64,000 bases of DNA from UBA6912 sp963792895 (GCA_963792895.1 CAWBYA010000001.1:62001-126000); one strand, 5' to 3'. Positions 8,129-17,316 are shown, numbered from the stretch's first letter. The notes: generated from the sequence alone by a model not told the origin. Made by a program: numbers and translations.

Positions 8129-8440
8129 TCACGAGAAGAGCTCGAGAAGTACCCGGCGCTGGCGGCTGCCCAGGCCGCGAATCCGCCGGCTCTCGTCGAT
8201 CTCGTGCTCCTCGAGGAGACGCTTGGTGGAGATCTTGCCCATCCCGGGGAGCGAGACGATGACCTTGGTGATCTTGGTCCCTGCAACGATGTCGTCGGTC
8301 TCGGCCCGCTCGAACACTTCCGAGAGCGTGAGTGTGCCCGTCTTGAGCAGGTGGCTGATCTCGGCGCGCACCCTCCTCGCTTCCACCGCCTTGGCAAGCG
8401 CAGCGGCCCGTTGCTCGGCGCTCATCTGGGGTACGGCCAT
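8129..8440 (-). CDS. mihF: Integration host factor, actinobacterial type (MihF)
   Basis: Basic nucleoid-associated DNA-binding protein of Actinomycetota, needed by phage L5 integrase in mycobacteria. The 103 residues show the family signature: RAEISHLLKTGTLTLSEV, then IVSLPGMGKISTKRLLEE (helix-two-turn-helix, about 60-80) and RRIRGLGSRQRRVLLE at the C terminus. ATG at 8440 is preceded by AGGAGG at good spacing. Neighbours pyrF upstream and the kinase/rpoZ downstream reproduce the conserved actinobacterial order and are a strong lineage marker. Confidence 0.95.
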   Translation of the reverse strand: MAVPQMSAEQRAAALAKAVEARRVRAEISHLLKTGTLTLSEVFERAETDDIVAGTKITKVIVSLPGMGKISTKRLLEEHEIDESRRIRGLGSRQRRVLLELFS

Positions 8441-8472
8441 TGGCTACCTCCTCGCGGGTCGGTAAGACTCTA

Positions 8473-9180
8473 TCAACCAACCTCTCCCATCTCGCGGATC
8501 GATGCCGCAATGGCGGCAGCCGCTGCGACCGGATCGGCGGCTCTGGTGATCGGTCTTCCGATCACCAGCCAATCCGCTCCGCGCTGGATCGCCTCCTGCG
8601 GCGTCATCACCCGGCGCTGGTCGTCGTCGCCCGGAGTGGGGCGGATTCCGGGGATGACGGTTGTGAGGCTCGGAGCGACCGTCGCGACGACGCCAAGCTC
8701 GAGCGGTGAGCAGACCAGCCCCTCGCATCCAGCGCGCTCCGCTACGCGCGCCATACGCGAGACGAGCTTGCCCGGCCTGGCGGTGATCCCAACCGCCGCC
8801 AGCGCCGCCTCGTCGAGGCTCGTCAGGACGGTGACCCCGAGGATGCCGGCCGGACCTCCGGCCCCTGTGCTGAGCCCTGCCACCGCCGCCTCGAGCATCG
8901 CTTGCCCGCCGGACACGTGCGCGGTGACCCAGCGGGCGCCAATTGCGCCGAGGTGAGTGGCAGCCGCCTTCACCTGTGAGGGGATGTCGTGGAGTTTGGC
9001 GTCGGCAAACACCGGTTTTCCGAGCGCCGCCACCGCCGCCACCGTGCCGGGTCCGGGGCCATGGAGGAGCCCGAGGCCGACCTTGAAGCCGCCAACGTGG
9101 GGAGCCACAGCTTTCGCGAGGCGGACCGCTTCCTCAGCCGACGGCACGTCGAGGGCAACCAGGATCGGCGGATCGTTCAC
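8473..9180 (-). CDS. pyrF: Orotidine 5'-phosphate decarboxylase
   Basis: Last step of UMP synthesis. The 235-residue TIM barrel has LVALDVPSAEEA at the N terminus and the catalytic DxKxxDI motif as DAKLHDI (Asp60, Lys62, Asp65). The C-terminal phosphate-binding segment GADWLVIGRPIT is intact. This is the bacterial class 1 form, not the longer mycobacterial-type OMP decarboxylase. GTG at 9180 overlaps the pyrD stop (GTGA). Final pyr gene of the operon before mihF. Confidence 0.95.
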   Translation of the reverse strand: MNDPPILVALDVPSAEEAVRLAKAVAPHVGGFKVGLGLLHGPGPGTVAAVAALGKPVFADAKLHDIPSQVKAAATHLGAIGARWVTAHVSGGQAMLEAAVAGLSTGAGGPAGILGVTVLTSLDEAALAAVGITARPGKLVSRMARVAERAGCEGLVCSPLELGVVATVAPSLTTVIPGIRPTPGDDDQRRVMTPQEAIQRGADWLVIGRPITRAADPVAAAAAIAASIREMGEVG

Positions 9181-10088
9181 CAGGGCACTGCCGCTCCGAC
9201 GAGCTCCCCGACGCTGGCGATCCCGTGCCGCTCGCAATACGCATCCAACTCGGAGAGGAGACGGGGCCCGACCCGCGGCTCCGCGAAATGCGCCGTCCCA
9301 ACCGCTACAGCAGACGCCCCAGCGAGAAGGAACTCGACGATGTCATCCCCCGTCCGCACACCGCCACATCCAACGATGGGGACACCCGGTATTGCCTGCG
9401 ACACCTCCCACACGCAGCGCAAGGCGATCGGCTTGAGCGGTGCACCCGAGTACCCGCCGACAACTCCGGACAGCTTGGGTCGCCTGGTCTCGACGTCGAA
9501 TCCGGCGCCCCACACCGTGTTGCCGAGCACCACCCACGAGGCTCCGGCATCGGCGACGGCGGCAGCCACTCCGGCAATGTCGACGGCGTTGGGAGACAGC
9601 TTGGCGCCGATGGGCACCGTGACGGCAGCGGCAACCTCCTTGACCACGGCGGATGCCGCCCCGGCATCGAGCGCATACATGGGGCCGCCGTCGAGGTTCG
9701 GGCACGAGAGGTTCACCTCGACGGCCGCTACCCCGGCAGCTTCGAGACCCTCGGCCACGACCGCGAAGTCGGCCACGTGGTGGCCAACCGCCGAGCCCCA
9801 CACCTCGACGGGGAGGTCGCCGAGCCGCGTTCCGACTTCGGCCCGCCATGCGTCGATGCCGGGGTTCTGGATACCGATGCCGTTCAGCATGCCTTCGCCG
9901 GCGCTCGCCACCCTGGGGGCAGCACGGCCCGGCCACGGCACCGCGCTGACCGACTTGGCAACGGCAGCGCCGTACGCCTCCAACGCGGCGGTGCGGGCGA
10001 AATCGGTAACCGACCCAACGGTGCCGCACGCCGCCACCACCACCGTCCGCAGCGGGTGGTCGCCCAGGCGCGTCGAGAGATCAGCCAT
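9177..10088 (-). CDS. pyrD: Dihydroorotate dehydrogenase, class 1B-like catalytic subunit
   Basis: Oxidises dihydroorotate to orotate with FMN. The 303 residues include EVNLSCPN with the class 1 cysteine, GNTVWGAGFDVETRRP, and PIVGCGGVRTGDD / ASAVAVGTA, the FMN phosphate-binding ends of the barrel. Length and motifs resemble class 1B (PyrDB), which normally works with the FAD/iron-sulfur partner PyrK; no pyrK is found in this operon or elsewhere in the window. ATG at 10088 overlaps the carB 3' end by 8 nt. A longer upstream frame lies inside carB and is rejected. Confidence 0.93.
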   Translation of the reverse strand: MADLSTRLGDHPLRTVVVAACGTVGSVTDFARTAALEAYGAAVAKSVSAVPWPGRAAPRVASAGEGMLNGIGIQNPGIDAWRAEVGTRLGDLPVEVWGSAVGHHVADFAVVAEGLEAAGVAAVEVNLSCPNLDGGPMYALDAGAASAVVKEVAAAVTVPIGAKLSPNAVDIAGVAAAVADAGASWVVLGNTVWGAGFDVETRRPKLSGVVGGYSGAPLKPIALRCVWEVSQAIPGVPIVGCGGVRTGDDIVEFLLAGASAVAVGTAHFAEPRVGPRLLSELDAYCERHGIASVGELVGAAVPW

Positions 10089-13000
10089 GAGCGGCGTGAT
10101 GGCGCTGCAGGCTCGAAACGGCGGTGCGGGCGGGGTCGGCGCGCAGGCTCTCGACGAGGAGCCGGCCACCACGCATGGTGGTGATGCACGGCACGTCGTG
10201 ACGGGTTGCGGCGCGGCGAATCAGGCTGCCGTCGCCACGAGCCTTGCTGCCCCGCGGCGTGTTGATCACCAGCTGGATCTCGCCGTCCTCGAGAAGCCGG
10301 ACCGGGTCGTACGGTCCCTCCCCCACCTTGTCGACGTGGGTGACCGCGACCCCATGTCGGGCGAGATGCCCGGCCGTCCCGTGCGTGGCGAGGATCCGGA
10401 ACCCGAGCTCGCTCAGGCGAGTTGCAACCCGAATGCCCTCGGGCTTGTCCCGGTCGTTGAGCGAGATGAACACCGTACCGGTCTCAGGGATCGCATGGCC
10501 CGCGCCTTTCAGCGCCTTGGCGTAGGCGGCTCCGAGCGTCGTTGCCAGGCCCATGACCTCACCGGTTGCCCGCATCTCGGGTCCGAGCACCCGGTCTTCT
10601 CCCGGGAATCGCTTCCAAGGCAGCACAGCCTCCTTGATGGCGACCCTGCCGGGCAGCGTGCGGCCCTGCGGGGGCAGAACGCCATCTCGCCGCAGATCGG
10701 CGAGCCGGGCGCCCATCATCACCTTCGTCGCGACCTTGGCGAGCGGCACGCCCGTCGCCTTCGATACAAACGGCACAGTGCGGGACGCGCGAGGGTTTGC
10801 TTCGAGCACGAACACGTCGCCGTCCTTCACGGCGAATTGGATGTTGAGCAGTCCGCACACCTCGAGCCCTACCGCCAGCCGGCCCGTCAGGTCGGTGATC
10901 TGGCGGACGACGGCTCCGCTGAGGGTCGGCGGCGGGATCACGCATGCCGAGTCGCCTGAGTGGATGCCCGCCTCCTCGACGTGTTCCATGATGCCGCCTA
11001 CATACAGCTCGTGGCCGTCATACAGGGCGTCGACGTCGACCTCGATCGCCGACTCGAGGAACTGATCGATCAGCAGCGGGTTACGGTGGAGATCGAGGTC
11101 GTTTCCCACTTGGCTGTAGAGGTCATCGAGGTAGCGTCGGAGCTCTGCGACGTCGTAGACGATCCGCATGGCCCGGCCGCCGAGGACGAACGAGGGGCGG
11201 ACCAGTACTGGGAATCCGACGTCGACGGCGACCGTCTCGGCCTCTTCGGGGCTCATCGCTGTGCCGGATGGCGGCTGCGGGATGTCCTGCGCCTTGCAGA
11301 CCGCGGCAAACCGCTGCCGGTCTTCAGCGAGCGCGATTGCTTGCGGCGACGTGCCTGCGATAGGCACGCCGGCGGCGGCGAGGTCGGCGGCGAGCGATAG
11401 TGGGGTCTGCCCGCCGAGTTGGACGATGACGGCGACTGGTTGTTCCTTGGCGACGACCGCAAGCACGTCTTCTTGCGTCAGCGGCTCGAAGTAGAGGCGA
11501 GCGGACGTGTCGTAGTCGGTTGATACGGTCTCAGGGTTGCAGTTGACCATCACCGGCTCGTAACCCGCCTCAGCAAGCGCAAAGGAGGCATGCACGCAGC
11601 AGTAATCGAACTCGATGCCCTGGCCGATTCGATTCGGGCCAGACCCCAGCACGATCACCGTCCGGTCGCCTGCCTGCGGCGCCTCGTCTTCGTCCTCGAA
11701 GGTGCCGTAGAAGTATGGGGTGGCGGCCTCGAACTCGGCCGCGCACGTGTCCACGGTCTTGTAGGTCGTTGTGATGTGGCTGGCGAGACGGAGTCGTCTG
11801 ACCTCTTCCTCATCGGCCTGCCACAGGTGAGCGAGTTGGACGTCGCTGAATCCGAACCGCTTGGCGAGGCGAAGCGCTGCGGATGTTGGCGCTCCGTGAG
11901 CCTCCAACTCGGTGCGCACTTCGACGAGGAGCGCCATCTGGTCGACGAACCACGGGTCGTACCCGGTGGTGGCGGCAACGGTGTGCGGTTGGGTCCCCCG
12001 ACGCAGCACCTCGGCGACTTGGAAGATTCGCTCCGGCGTTGGCGTGGCCACCTGGGTGAGGAGGTCCTCCGTTGGGATGGCGGCGTACACGGCCTCGACG
12101 GGGTCTGCCCCGAAACCGCGACGCCCGATCTCGAGGCTGCGCAGCACCTTCTGCAACGCCTCCGGGAACGTCCTGCCGATCGCCATGGCTTCGCCGACGC
12201 TCTGCATTGCGGTGCCGAGCACCGGCTTCAGGCTGGGGAACTTCGCAAAATCGAAACGGGGCGCCTTCACGACGACGTAGTCGAGGGCGGGCTCGAAGGA
12301 TGACGGTGTGGCACCGGTGATGTCGTTGGCGATCTCATCCAGCGTGTAGCCCACAGCGAGCTTGGCGGCGATCTTCGCGATGGGGAAGCCCGTCGCCTTG
12401 GACGCCAGAGCAGATGATCGGGAGACCCGCGGGTTCATCTCGATGACGAGACGGCGACCCGTCTCTGGATGGACGGCGAACTGGACGTTCGAGCCCCCGG
12501 TCGCAACGCCAACCGCCCGCAGGCAGGCGATCGCCTCGTCGCGCATCTCTTGGTACTCGCGATCCGACAGGGTCATCGCGGGGGCGACTGTTATCGAGTC
12601 TCCGGTGTGCACCCCCATCGGATCGAGGTTCTCGATCGAGCAGATGATCACCGCATTGTCGGCGTGGTCTCGCATGACCTCGAGCTCGAACTCCTTCCAC
12701 CCGAGCACGGACTGCTCGACCAGCACTTCGCGGATCGGCGACGAATCGAGCCCGGCCGCCACGATCCGGCGGAACTGGTCTTCATCGTGGGCAAGGCCGG
12801 TGCCACCACCGCCCATGATGTACGACGGGCGCACCATCGCCGGGTAGCCGAGATCCGTGACGGCCTCGAGGGCTTCACCGAGCGAGCGAACGTAGTGGGA
12901 GCGGGCGGTGGCGATCCCAATCGACTCCATGATCTCCTTGAAGCGACCGCGATCCTCAGCCGCCTCGATGGCTTCGAGACCGGCACCGATCAGCTCCACG

Positions 13001-13335
13001 CCGTACTTGGTGAGGGCGCCGCGCTCGGCCAGCTCCATCGTCACATTCAGCGCCGTCTGCCCACCGAGGGTCGGAAGCACGGCGTCTGGACGCTCCTCAT
13101 CGAAGATCGCTTCGATGGTGTCGGCGGTGATCGGCTCGATGTAGGTGGCATCCGCAAGGTCCGGATCGGTCATGATGGTCGCCGGGTTCGAGTTGACGAG
13201 GATCACTCGATAGCCGTCGGCGCGCAGCACCTTCACGGCTTGGGTGCCCGAGTAGTCGAACTCGCAGGCTTGGCCGATGATGATCGGTCCCGACCCGATG
13301 ACGAGGATCGAGCTGATGTCGTTGCGTCGCGGCAT
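10081..13335 (-). CDS. carB: Carbamoyl-phosphate synthase large subunit
   Basis: Makes carbamoyl phosphate from ammonia, bicarbonate and two ATP for pyrimidines and arginine. The 1084 residues match the family length and hold the two duplicated ATP-grasp halves: ILVIGSGPIIIGQACEFDYSG at the start (split across the first 30 residues) and VIVLGSGPNRIGQGIEFDY near residue 560, each with its GGQT motif, then the MGS-type regulatory domain (last about 130 residues) that binds UMP or other effectors. ATG at 13335 shares one base with the carA stop (TGATG); a TTG one codon upstream is also possible. Confidence 0.98.
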   Translation of the reverse strand: MPRRNDISSILVIGSGPIIIGQACEFDYSGTQAVKVLRADGYRVILVNSNPATIMTDPDLADATYIEPITADTIEAIFDEERPDAVLPTLGGQTALNVTMELAERGALTKYGVELIGAGLEAIEAAEDRGRFKEIMESIGIATARSHYVRSLGEALEAVTDLGYPAMVRPSYIMGGGGTGLAHDEDQFRRIVAAGLDSSPIREVLVEQSVLGWKEFELEVMRDHADNAVIICSIENLDPMGVHTGDSITVAPAMTLSDREYQEMRDEAIACLRAVGVATGGSNVQFAVHPETGRRLVIEMNPRVSRSSALASKATGFPIAKIAAKLAVGYTLDEIANDITGATPSSFEPALDYVVVKAPRFDFAKFPSLKPVLGTAMQSVGEAMAIGRTFPEALQKVLRSLEIGRRGFGADPVEAVYAAIPTEDLLTQVATPTPERIFQVAEVLRRGTQPHTVAATTGYDPWFVDQMALLVEVRTELEAHGAPTSAALRLAKRFGFSDVQLAHLWQADEEEVRRLRLASHITTTYKTVDTCAAEFEAATPYFYGTFEDEDEAPQAGDRTVIVLGSGPNRIGQGIEFDYCCVHASFALAEAGYEPVMVNCNPETVSTDYDTSARLYFEPLTQEDVLAVVAKEQPVAVIVQLGGQTPLSLAADLAAAGVPIAGTSPQAIALAEDRQRFAAVCKAQDIPQPPSGTAMSPEEAETVAVDVGFPVLVRPSFVLGGRAMRIVYDVAELRRYLDDLYSQVGNDLDLHRNPLLIDQFLESAIEVDVDALYDGHELYVGGIMEHVEEAGIHSGDSACVIPPPTLSGAVVRQITDLTGRLAVGLEVCGLLNIQFAVKDGDVFVLEANPRASRTVPFVSKATGVPLAKVATKVMMGARLADLRRDGVLPPQGRTLPGRVAIKEAVLPWKRFPGEDRVLGPEMRATGEVMGLATTLGAAYAKALKGAGHAIPETGTVFISLNDRDKPEGIRVATRLSELGFRILATHGTAGHLARHGVAVTHVDKVGEGPYDPVRLLEDGEIQLVINTPRGSKARGDGSLIRRAATRHDVPCITTMRGGRLLVESLRADPARTAVSSLQRHHAAHG

Positions 13336-14492
13336 CAACCGGCTCCGATCACAGAGGCGAACTGGTCGAAGAGGACGGTCGCGTCATTGGGTCCCGGCGC
13401 AGCCTCAGGGTGGTACTGGACGGAGAACGCTCCGGCATCGGGACACGCCAATCCCTCGAGCGTGCCGTCGTTGAGATTCTGGTGGGTCGGGAAGACGTCT
13501 CCGAATCGGCTCCGCGCAACATCGGGCAGGAGCCAACGCCCCGGCAGCGAGCCCGCCGCTCGTTGGGGACGTGCTCTCCCGGCCAGACTCCACAGGTCGA
13601 CCGCAAACCCATGGTTCTGGGCGGTGATCTCGACGCCGCCGTCTGCAAGCCTCCGCACAGGGTGATTGCCGCCGTGGTGACCGAACGGCAACTTGTAGGT
13701 GCGAGCGCCGAGGGCCAAGCCGAGAATCTGATGCCCGAGGCAGATGCCGAAGATCGGGACACGCCCGAGAAGCTCGGTGACTGCGGCGATCGTGCTGCGT
13801 ACGGGTTCCGGATCGCCCGGTCCATTGGAGAGGAACACCCCGTCAGGACCTTCGACCAGCACTGCATCTGCCGGAGTCCCGGCTGGGACGACGCGGACCT
13901 CGATGCCACGCGCCGTCAGCTGGCTGATGATGTCCCGTTTGAGCCCGAGGTCGTAGGCGACCACCCGCGCCTTGGCCGGCCCGACCGAGGCCGCAACGTA
14001 CGCGGCCTCCGTCGAGACACCCGTCGCGAGGTCTCGCCCCCCCATCCCCCCGTGCTCGGCAGCCGCTCGGTGAAGCTCGGCCACCTCGGCACCCGTTCCT
14101 ATCGCCGCAGGCATGGCCCCCGTCGTTCTGATGTGACGGGTGAGCTTTCGCGTGTCGACGTCGCTGAGGGCCACAACGCCCTTTCGACGCAAATAGCCGG
14201 CGAGGTCGCCGTCCGCCCGCCAGCTCGACGCCATCCGGCTCAGCGAGCGCATCACGAACCCGGCGCACACCGGGCGCTCGGCTTGGTCGTCGGCCGCGGC
14301 GACGCCGTAGTTGCCGATGTGCGGTGCCGTCATGGTGACGATCTGCCCTGCGTAGGACGGGTCGGTCAGGACCTCTTGGTAGCCGGTCATCGCCGTGTTG
14401 AAGACGACCTCACCGACGGCGATCCCGTCCCCACCGACGGCGACGCCGGGAAAGACGGTGCCGTCGGCGAGAACGAGTGCAGCGTTGGTCAC
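13335..14492 (-). CDS. carA: Carbamoyl-phosphate synthase small subunit (glutaminase)
   Basis: Supplies ammonia to CarB by hydrolysing glutamine. The 385-residue protein has the CPSase small-chain N-terminal domain (LADGTVFPGVAVG, GYQEVLTDPSYAGQIV) and a class I glutamine amidotransferase domain with nucleophile Cys in IFGICLGHQILGLALG and the His/Glu pair in VQYHPEAAPGP. ATG at 14492 overlaps the pyrC stop by 4 nt (ATGA). Confidence 0.98.
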   Translation of the reverse strand: MTNAALVLADGTVFPGVAVGGDGIAVGEVVFNTAMTGYQEVLTDPSYAGQIVTMTAPHIGNYGVAAADDQAERPVCAGFVMRSLSRMASSWRADGDLAGYLRRKGVVALSDVDTRKLTRHIRTTGAMPAAIGTGAEVAELHRAAAEHGGMGGRDLATGVSTEAAYVAASVGPAKARVVAYDLGLKRDIISQLTARGIEVRVVPAGTPADAVLVEGPDGVFLSNGPGDPEPVRSTIAAVTELLGRVPIFGICLGHQILGLALGARTYKLPFGHHGGNHPVRRLADGGVEITAQNHGFAVDLWSLAGRARPQRAAGSLPGRWLLPDVARSRFGDVFPTHQNLNDGTLEGLACPDAGAFSVQYHPEAAPGPNDATVLFDQFASVIGAG

Positions 14493-15766
14493 CGAGCGAC
14501 CCCCACCACGGTGTGGGTCAGCTCGCCTCGGTAGATCGTGTGGCGGACGACGCCCCTCCAGGTACGCCCGAGGTACGGCGAGTTGGTCGCCTGCGATCGG
14601 GTCGACGTCGCCACTTCCTCCGTCGCCGGGTCGAAGACCACGAGGTTGGCCGCAATGCCCGCCTCGACGGCTTGGCCGTGGCGATCAGAGATGCGGGCGA
14701 TCCGCGCAGGAGCGGACGACATCCGATCGAAGAATCGCTCGATATCGAGCCCGACCGCCGTCGTGACGGCGGCGGCAGCCCACTCGAGACCGGTGACCCC
14801 GCACGGGGCGTCTTCGAATGTCGTGTCCTTCTCATGGGCCGCGTGCGGCGCATGATCGGTGGCGACACAGTCGATGACTCCGCTCGCAAGTGCCTCCCGC
14901 AGCGCAGCCACGTCCGCATCGGTGCGGAGCGGGGGCATCATCTTGAACACAGGACTCATCGAACGCACCTCTGCGTCCGTGAATGTCAGGTGGTGTGGGG
15001 TCACCTCGGCTGTCACCGGCAACCCTTCGGCCTTGGCGGCAGCGATCAGGGCGACGGCGCCGGCAGTGCTCACGTGTTGGACGTGGTAGCGCACGTTCGT
15101 GAGACGCACCAACGCCAAGTCACGAGCGATGACGACCTCCTCGGCGAGCGGCGGCACTCCCATCATGCCCATTCGGGACGACACGGCTCCTTCGTTCATG
15201 TGGCCTCCGGCAGCCAGCCCCGGATCGATGGTGTGCTGGGAGATGACCCCGCCGAGCTGGGCGACGTACTCCATGGCCCGTCGCAACAGCCCGGCGTCCG
15301 CCACCGTATCGCCGTCGTCGGTGAAGATCCGCACTCCCGCAGCCCACAACTCGTCGAGGTGCGACAGCTTCTCGCCCCGCCTGCCCTCGCTGATGGTGCC
15401 TGCGGGCACCACCTCGACCAGGCCGACCTCACGGCCCCGATCCGCGACGTAGCGAGCCAGGTAGCCGGAGTCTATGGCTGGGTTGGTGTTCGGCATGGCC
15501 ACGACTGCCGTGTAGCCGCCCGCGGCAGCTGCGGCCGAGCCCGAGGATATGTCTTCCTTGTGCTCTTGACCGGGTTCACGCAGGTGGGTGTGGATATCGA
15601 CGAAACCTGGGCCGACCCAGCAGCCGCTCGCATCGAGTACCTCCGCATCGGGCGCCGTCAGTCCGCTCCCGATCTCGACCACTTGACCGTCGCGAACCAG
15701 AACATCGGCCTCGACGGGGCCGCCGGACCTCAGCACGAGGCCGCCTTGGATCAACAGCTCACTCAC
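14489..15766 (-). CDS. pyrC: Dihydroorotase
   Basis: Cyclises carbamoyl aspartate to dihydroorotate. The 425-residue amidohydrolase has the metal-binding HTHLREPGQEHKED near residue 60, further ligands in QHTIDP and the HVST segment, and DHAPH with the catalytic aspartate, so it looks active rather than a PyrC' pseudo-enzyme. Start: GTG at 15766 (VSELLIQGG), overlapping pyrB by 8 nt; a GTG at 15775 is equally in frame. Third gene of the operon. Confidence 0.96.
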   Translation of the reverse strand: MSELLIQGGLVLRSGGPVEADVLVRDGQVVEIGSGLTAPDAEVLDASGCWVGPGFVDIHTHLREPGQEHKEDISSGSAAAAAGGYTAVVAMPNTNPAIDSGYLARYVADRGREVGLVEVVPAGTISEGRRGEKLSHLDELWAAGVRIFTDDGDTVADAGLLRRAMEYVAQLGGVISQHTIDPGLAAGGHMNEGAVSSRMGMMGVPPLAEEVVIARDLALVRLTNVRYHVQHVSTAGAVALIAAAKAEGLPVTAEVTPHHLTFTDAEVRSMSPVFKMMPPLRTDADVAALREALASGVIDCVATDHAPHAAHEKDTTFEDAPCGVTGLEWAAAAVTTAVGLDIERFFDRMSSAPARIARISDRHGQAVEAGIAANLVVFDPATEEVATSTRSQATNSPYLGRTWRGVVRHTIYRGELTHTVVGVAR

Positions 15767-16676
15767 TCCGCTCACCTCCGAGCAGCTGGAAGAGGACGGC
15801 CATGCGCACGGCCACCCCGTTGGCAACCTGATCGAGAACCAGCGACCGCGGATCGTCGGCGACGGCGGCGTCGATCTCGACCCCGCGAATCATCGGGCCG
15901 GGGTGGAGCACCACCGTGTCGGGCTTGAGGCGGGCGAAGCGCTCCCTCGTCAGCCCGAACCTCTGCCGGTACTCGGCATACGACGGGAACACCGATGACC
16001 CGCCCCGCTCGGCCTGAACCCGCAGCAAATAGACGGCGTCGAGCTCGGTCAGCACGTCGTCCAGGTTGCTCGTTGTCCGTACCGGCCAGCCGGTCGTGTC
16101 GAGCGGCAGGAGCGTCGGCGCCGACACCAGGGTCACCTCGGCACCCAATGCGGCCATGGCGAAGATGTCGGAGCGGGCGACCCGGCTGTGGCGGATGTCG
16201 CCGACGATGCCGATGCGCAGCCCATCGAGCGTCCCGAAGTGGCGGCGCAGCGTCAGACAGTCGAGCAGTGCCTGCGTCGGGTGCTGGTGCTGGCCGTCGC
16301 CGCCGTTGATCACCGGGATCTCAGCCCATTCGGCAACCCGCCAGGCGGCCCCGGTATCCGAGTGGCGGACGATCATGCCGTCGACTCCCATGGCCTTGAT
16401 CGTGAGGATCGTGTCCTTCAGCGACTCGCCCTTCTTGAGCGCCGAGGTTCCGGGCGCAAACGACATCGTGTCGGCCGACAGGGCCTTTGCCGCCTTCTCG
16501 AACGACATCTTGGTGCGTGTCGACGCCTCGAAGAACATCGTCGCTACGGTCTTGCCGCGCAGCGCCGGCACCTTGGGAATGGGACGCTGGAGGACATCGA
16601 CGAACTCGTCTGCGTCGTCGAGATAGCTCTCGAGCTCGGCCCGCTCCAGGCCTTCTGTGGTCAGGAGATGCCTCAC
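15759..16676 (-). CDS. pyrB: Aspartate carbamoyltransferase catalytic subunit
   Basis: Commits carbamoyl phosphate to pyrimidine synthesis. The 305 residues contain FFEASTRTKMSFE (48-60, carbamoyl-phosphate loop STRT), HPTQALLDC (132-140), DIRHSRVARS (160-169) and HPGPMIRGVEI at the aspartate site (258-268). No regulatory pyrI is nearby, as usual for bacteria with PyrR. GTG at 16676 overlaps the pyrR stop (GTGA); the open frame reaching 17366 runs across pyrR in another frame and is not coding. Confidence 0.97.
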   Translation of the reverse strand: MRHLLTTEGLERAELESYLDDADEFVDVLQRPIPKVPALRGKTVATMFFEASTRTKMSFEKAAKALSADTMSFAPGTSALKKGESLKDTILTIKAMGVDGMIVRHSDTGAAWRVAEWAEIPVINGGDGQHQHPTQALLDCLTLRRHFGTLDGLRIGIVGDIRHSRVARSDIFAMAALGAEVTLVSAPTLLPLDTTGWPVRTTSNLDDVLTELDAVYLLRVQAERGGSSVFPSYAEYRQRFGLTRERFARLKPDTVVLHPGPMIRGVEIDAAVADDPRSLVLDQVANGVAVRMAVLFQLLGGERSE

Positions 16677-17227
16677 TCCTGCGCTCCTTCCGTGTCGTGG
16701 CGGTCTTTGTCGTGAATGGTCACACCCTCGTCGCCGTCGACCTCGGCGAGGTGGACGCTCACACGCTCGGTGTGCGATGTGGGCAGGTTCTTGCCGACGT
16801 AATCGGCGCGGATCGGCAGCTCTCGGTGGCCGCGGTCGACCAGGACGGCGAGTTGCACCTTGCCGGGCCGGCCGAGGTCGGCCAGCGCATCGAGCGCTGC
16901 CCGGATCGTGCGGCCCGTGTAGAGCACGTCGTCCACGAGCACGATGGTCTGGCCGTCGATGGGCTCGGGAATCTCGGTGTGGCCGAGCGGCGTCGTCGGC
17001 CGGGTGTCGAGGTCGTCGCGGTACATCCCGATATCGAGCGAGCCAACCGGGACAGACGTTCCTTCGACCTCTGTGAGGAACTTGCCGAGCCTGATCGCCA
17101 GCGGGGCACCACGTGTGTGAATGCCGAGCACCATCACGTCGTCGATGCCCCTGTTGGCTTCGACGATCTCGTGGGCAACCCGGCGCAGCGCCCTGGAGAC
17201 GGCCTCGCCGTCCATCACGGAGCGCAT
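16673..17227 (-). CDS. pyrR: PyrR: pyr mRNA-binding regulator / uracil phosphoribosyltransferase
   Basis: Binds pyr leader RNA in response to UMP and can make UMP from uracil. The 184-residue PRTase fold carries the PRPP loop VLVDDVLYTGRTIRAALDAL (about 96-115) and the N-terminal IVEANRGIDDVMVLGIHTRG segment. First gene of pyrR-pyrB-pyrC-carA-carB-pyrD-pyrF. The start is ATG at 17227; its ribosome binding site is a modest AAGGG that lies in a predicted hairpin (17233-17250) and overlaps the end of a leader ORF. See the separate entries for the promoter, PyrR loop and leader peptide, which together suggest control by translational repression. Confidence 0.96.
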   Translation of the reverse strand: MRSVMDGEAVSRALRRVAHEIVEANRGIDDVMVLGIHTRGAPLAIRLGKFLTEVEGTSVPVGSLDIGMYRDDLDTRPTTPLGHTEIPEPIDGQTIVLVDDVLYTGRTIRAALDALADLGRPGKVQLAVLVDRGHRELPIRADYVGKNLPTSHTERVSVHLAEVDGDEGVTIHDKDRHDTEGAQE

Positions 17228-17295
17228 GGGTGACCCTTCGGCAAGAGGGTGAACGGGATCGGTGTCCGTGTGCGGACACCGCAGAGTGAGCGCAT
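17215..17295 (-). CDS. Putative 26-residue pyr leader peptide overlapping the pyrR start
   Basis: A short frame ATG 17295 to TGA 17215 reads MRSLCGVRTRTPIPFTLLPK followed by GHPCAP. It has the best ribosome binding site of the region, GGAGGAG five bases before its ATG, better than that of pyrR. It ends 13 bases inside pyrR, in a different frame, so its stop lies next to the pyrR start. Translating ribosomes would open both hairpins at 17233-17280. The peptide sequence shows no domain; the act of translation is the likely function. No protein evidence exists here, and the ORF could be fortuitous, but its position directly after the PyrR-binding loop argues against chance. Confidence 0.55.
   Translation of the reverse strand: MRSLCGVRTRTPIPFTLLPKGHPCAP
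17233..17280 (-). promoter_or_regulatory. Two hairpins in the pyrR leader, one sequestering the pyrR ribosome binding site
   Basis: The first is an 8-bp perfect stem, GGTGTCCG-CACA-CGGACACC, at 17280-17261. The second (17250-17233) pairs ACCCT with AGGGT across a 6-nt loop and one internal mismatch, burying the AAGGG that precedes the pyrR ATG. Neither is followed by a U-run, so they are not attenuator terminators. Both lie inside the leader ORF, so its translation would unfold them. Confidence 0.6.
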
Positions 17296-17316
17296 CCTGG
17301 CTCCTCCTTCCTTTCC

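Noticed and set aside
17261..17280. Possible transcription attenuator terminator in the pyr leader
   Set aside because: The 8-bp hairpin is not followed by a T-run on the minus strand, and no alternative antiterminator pairing was found.
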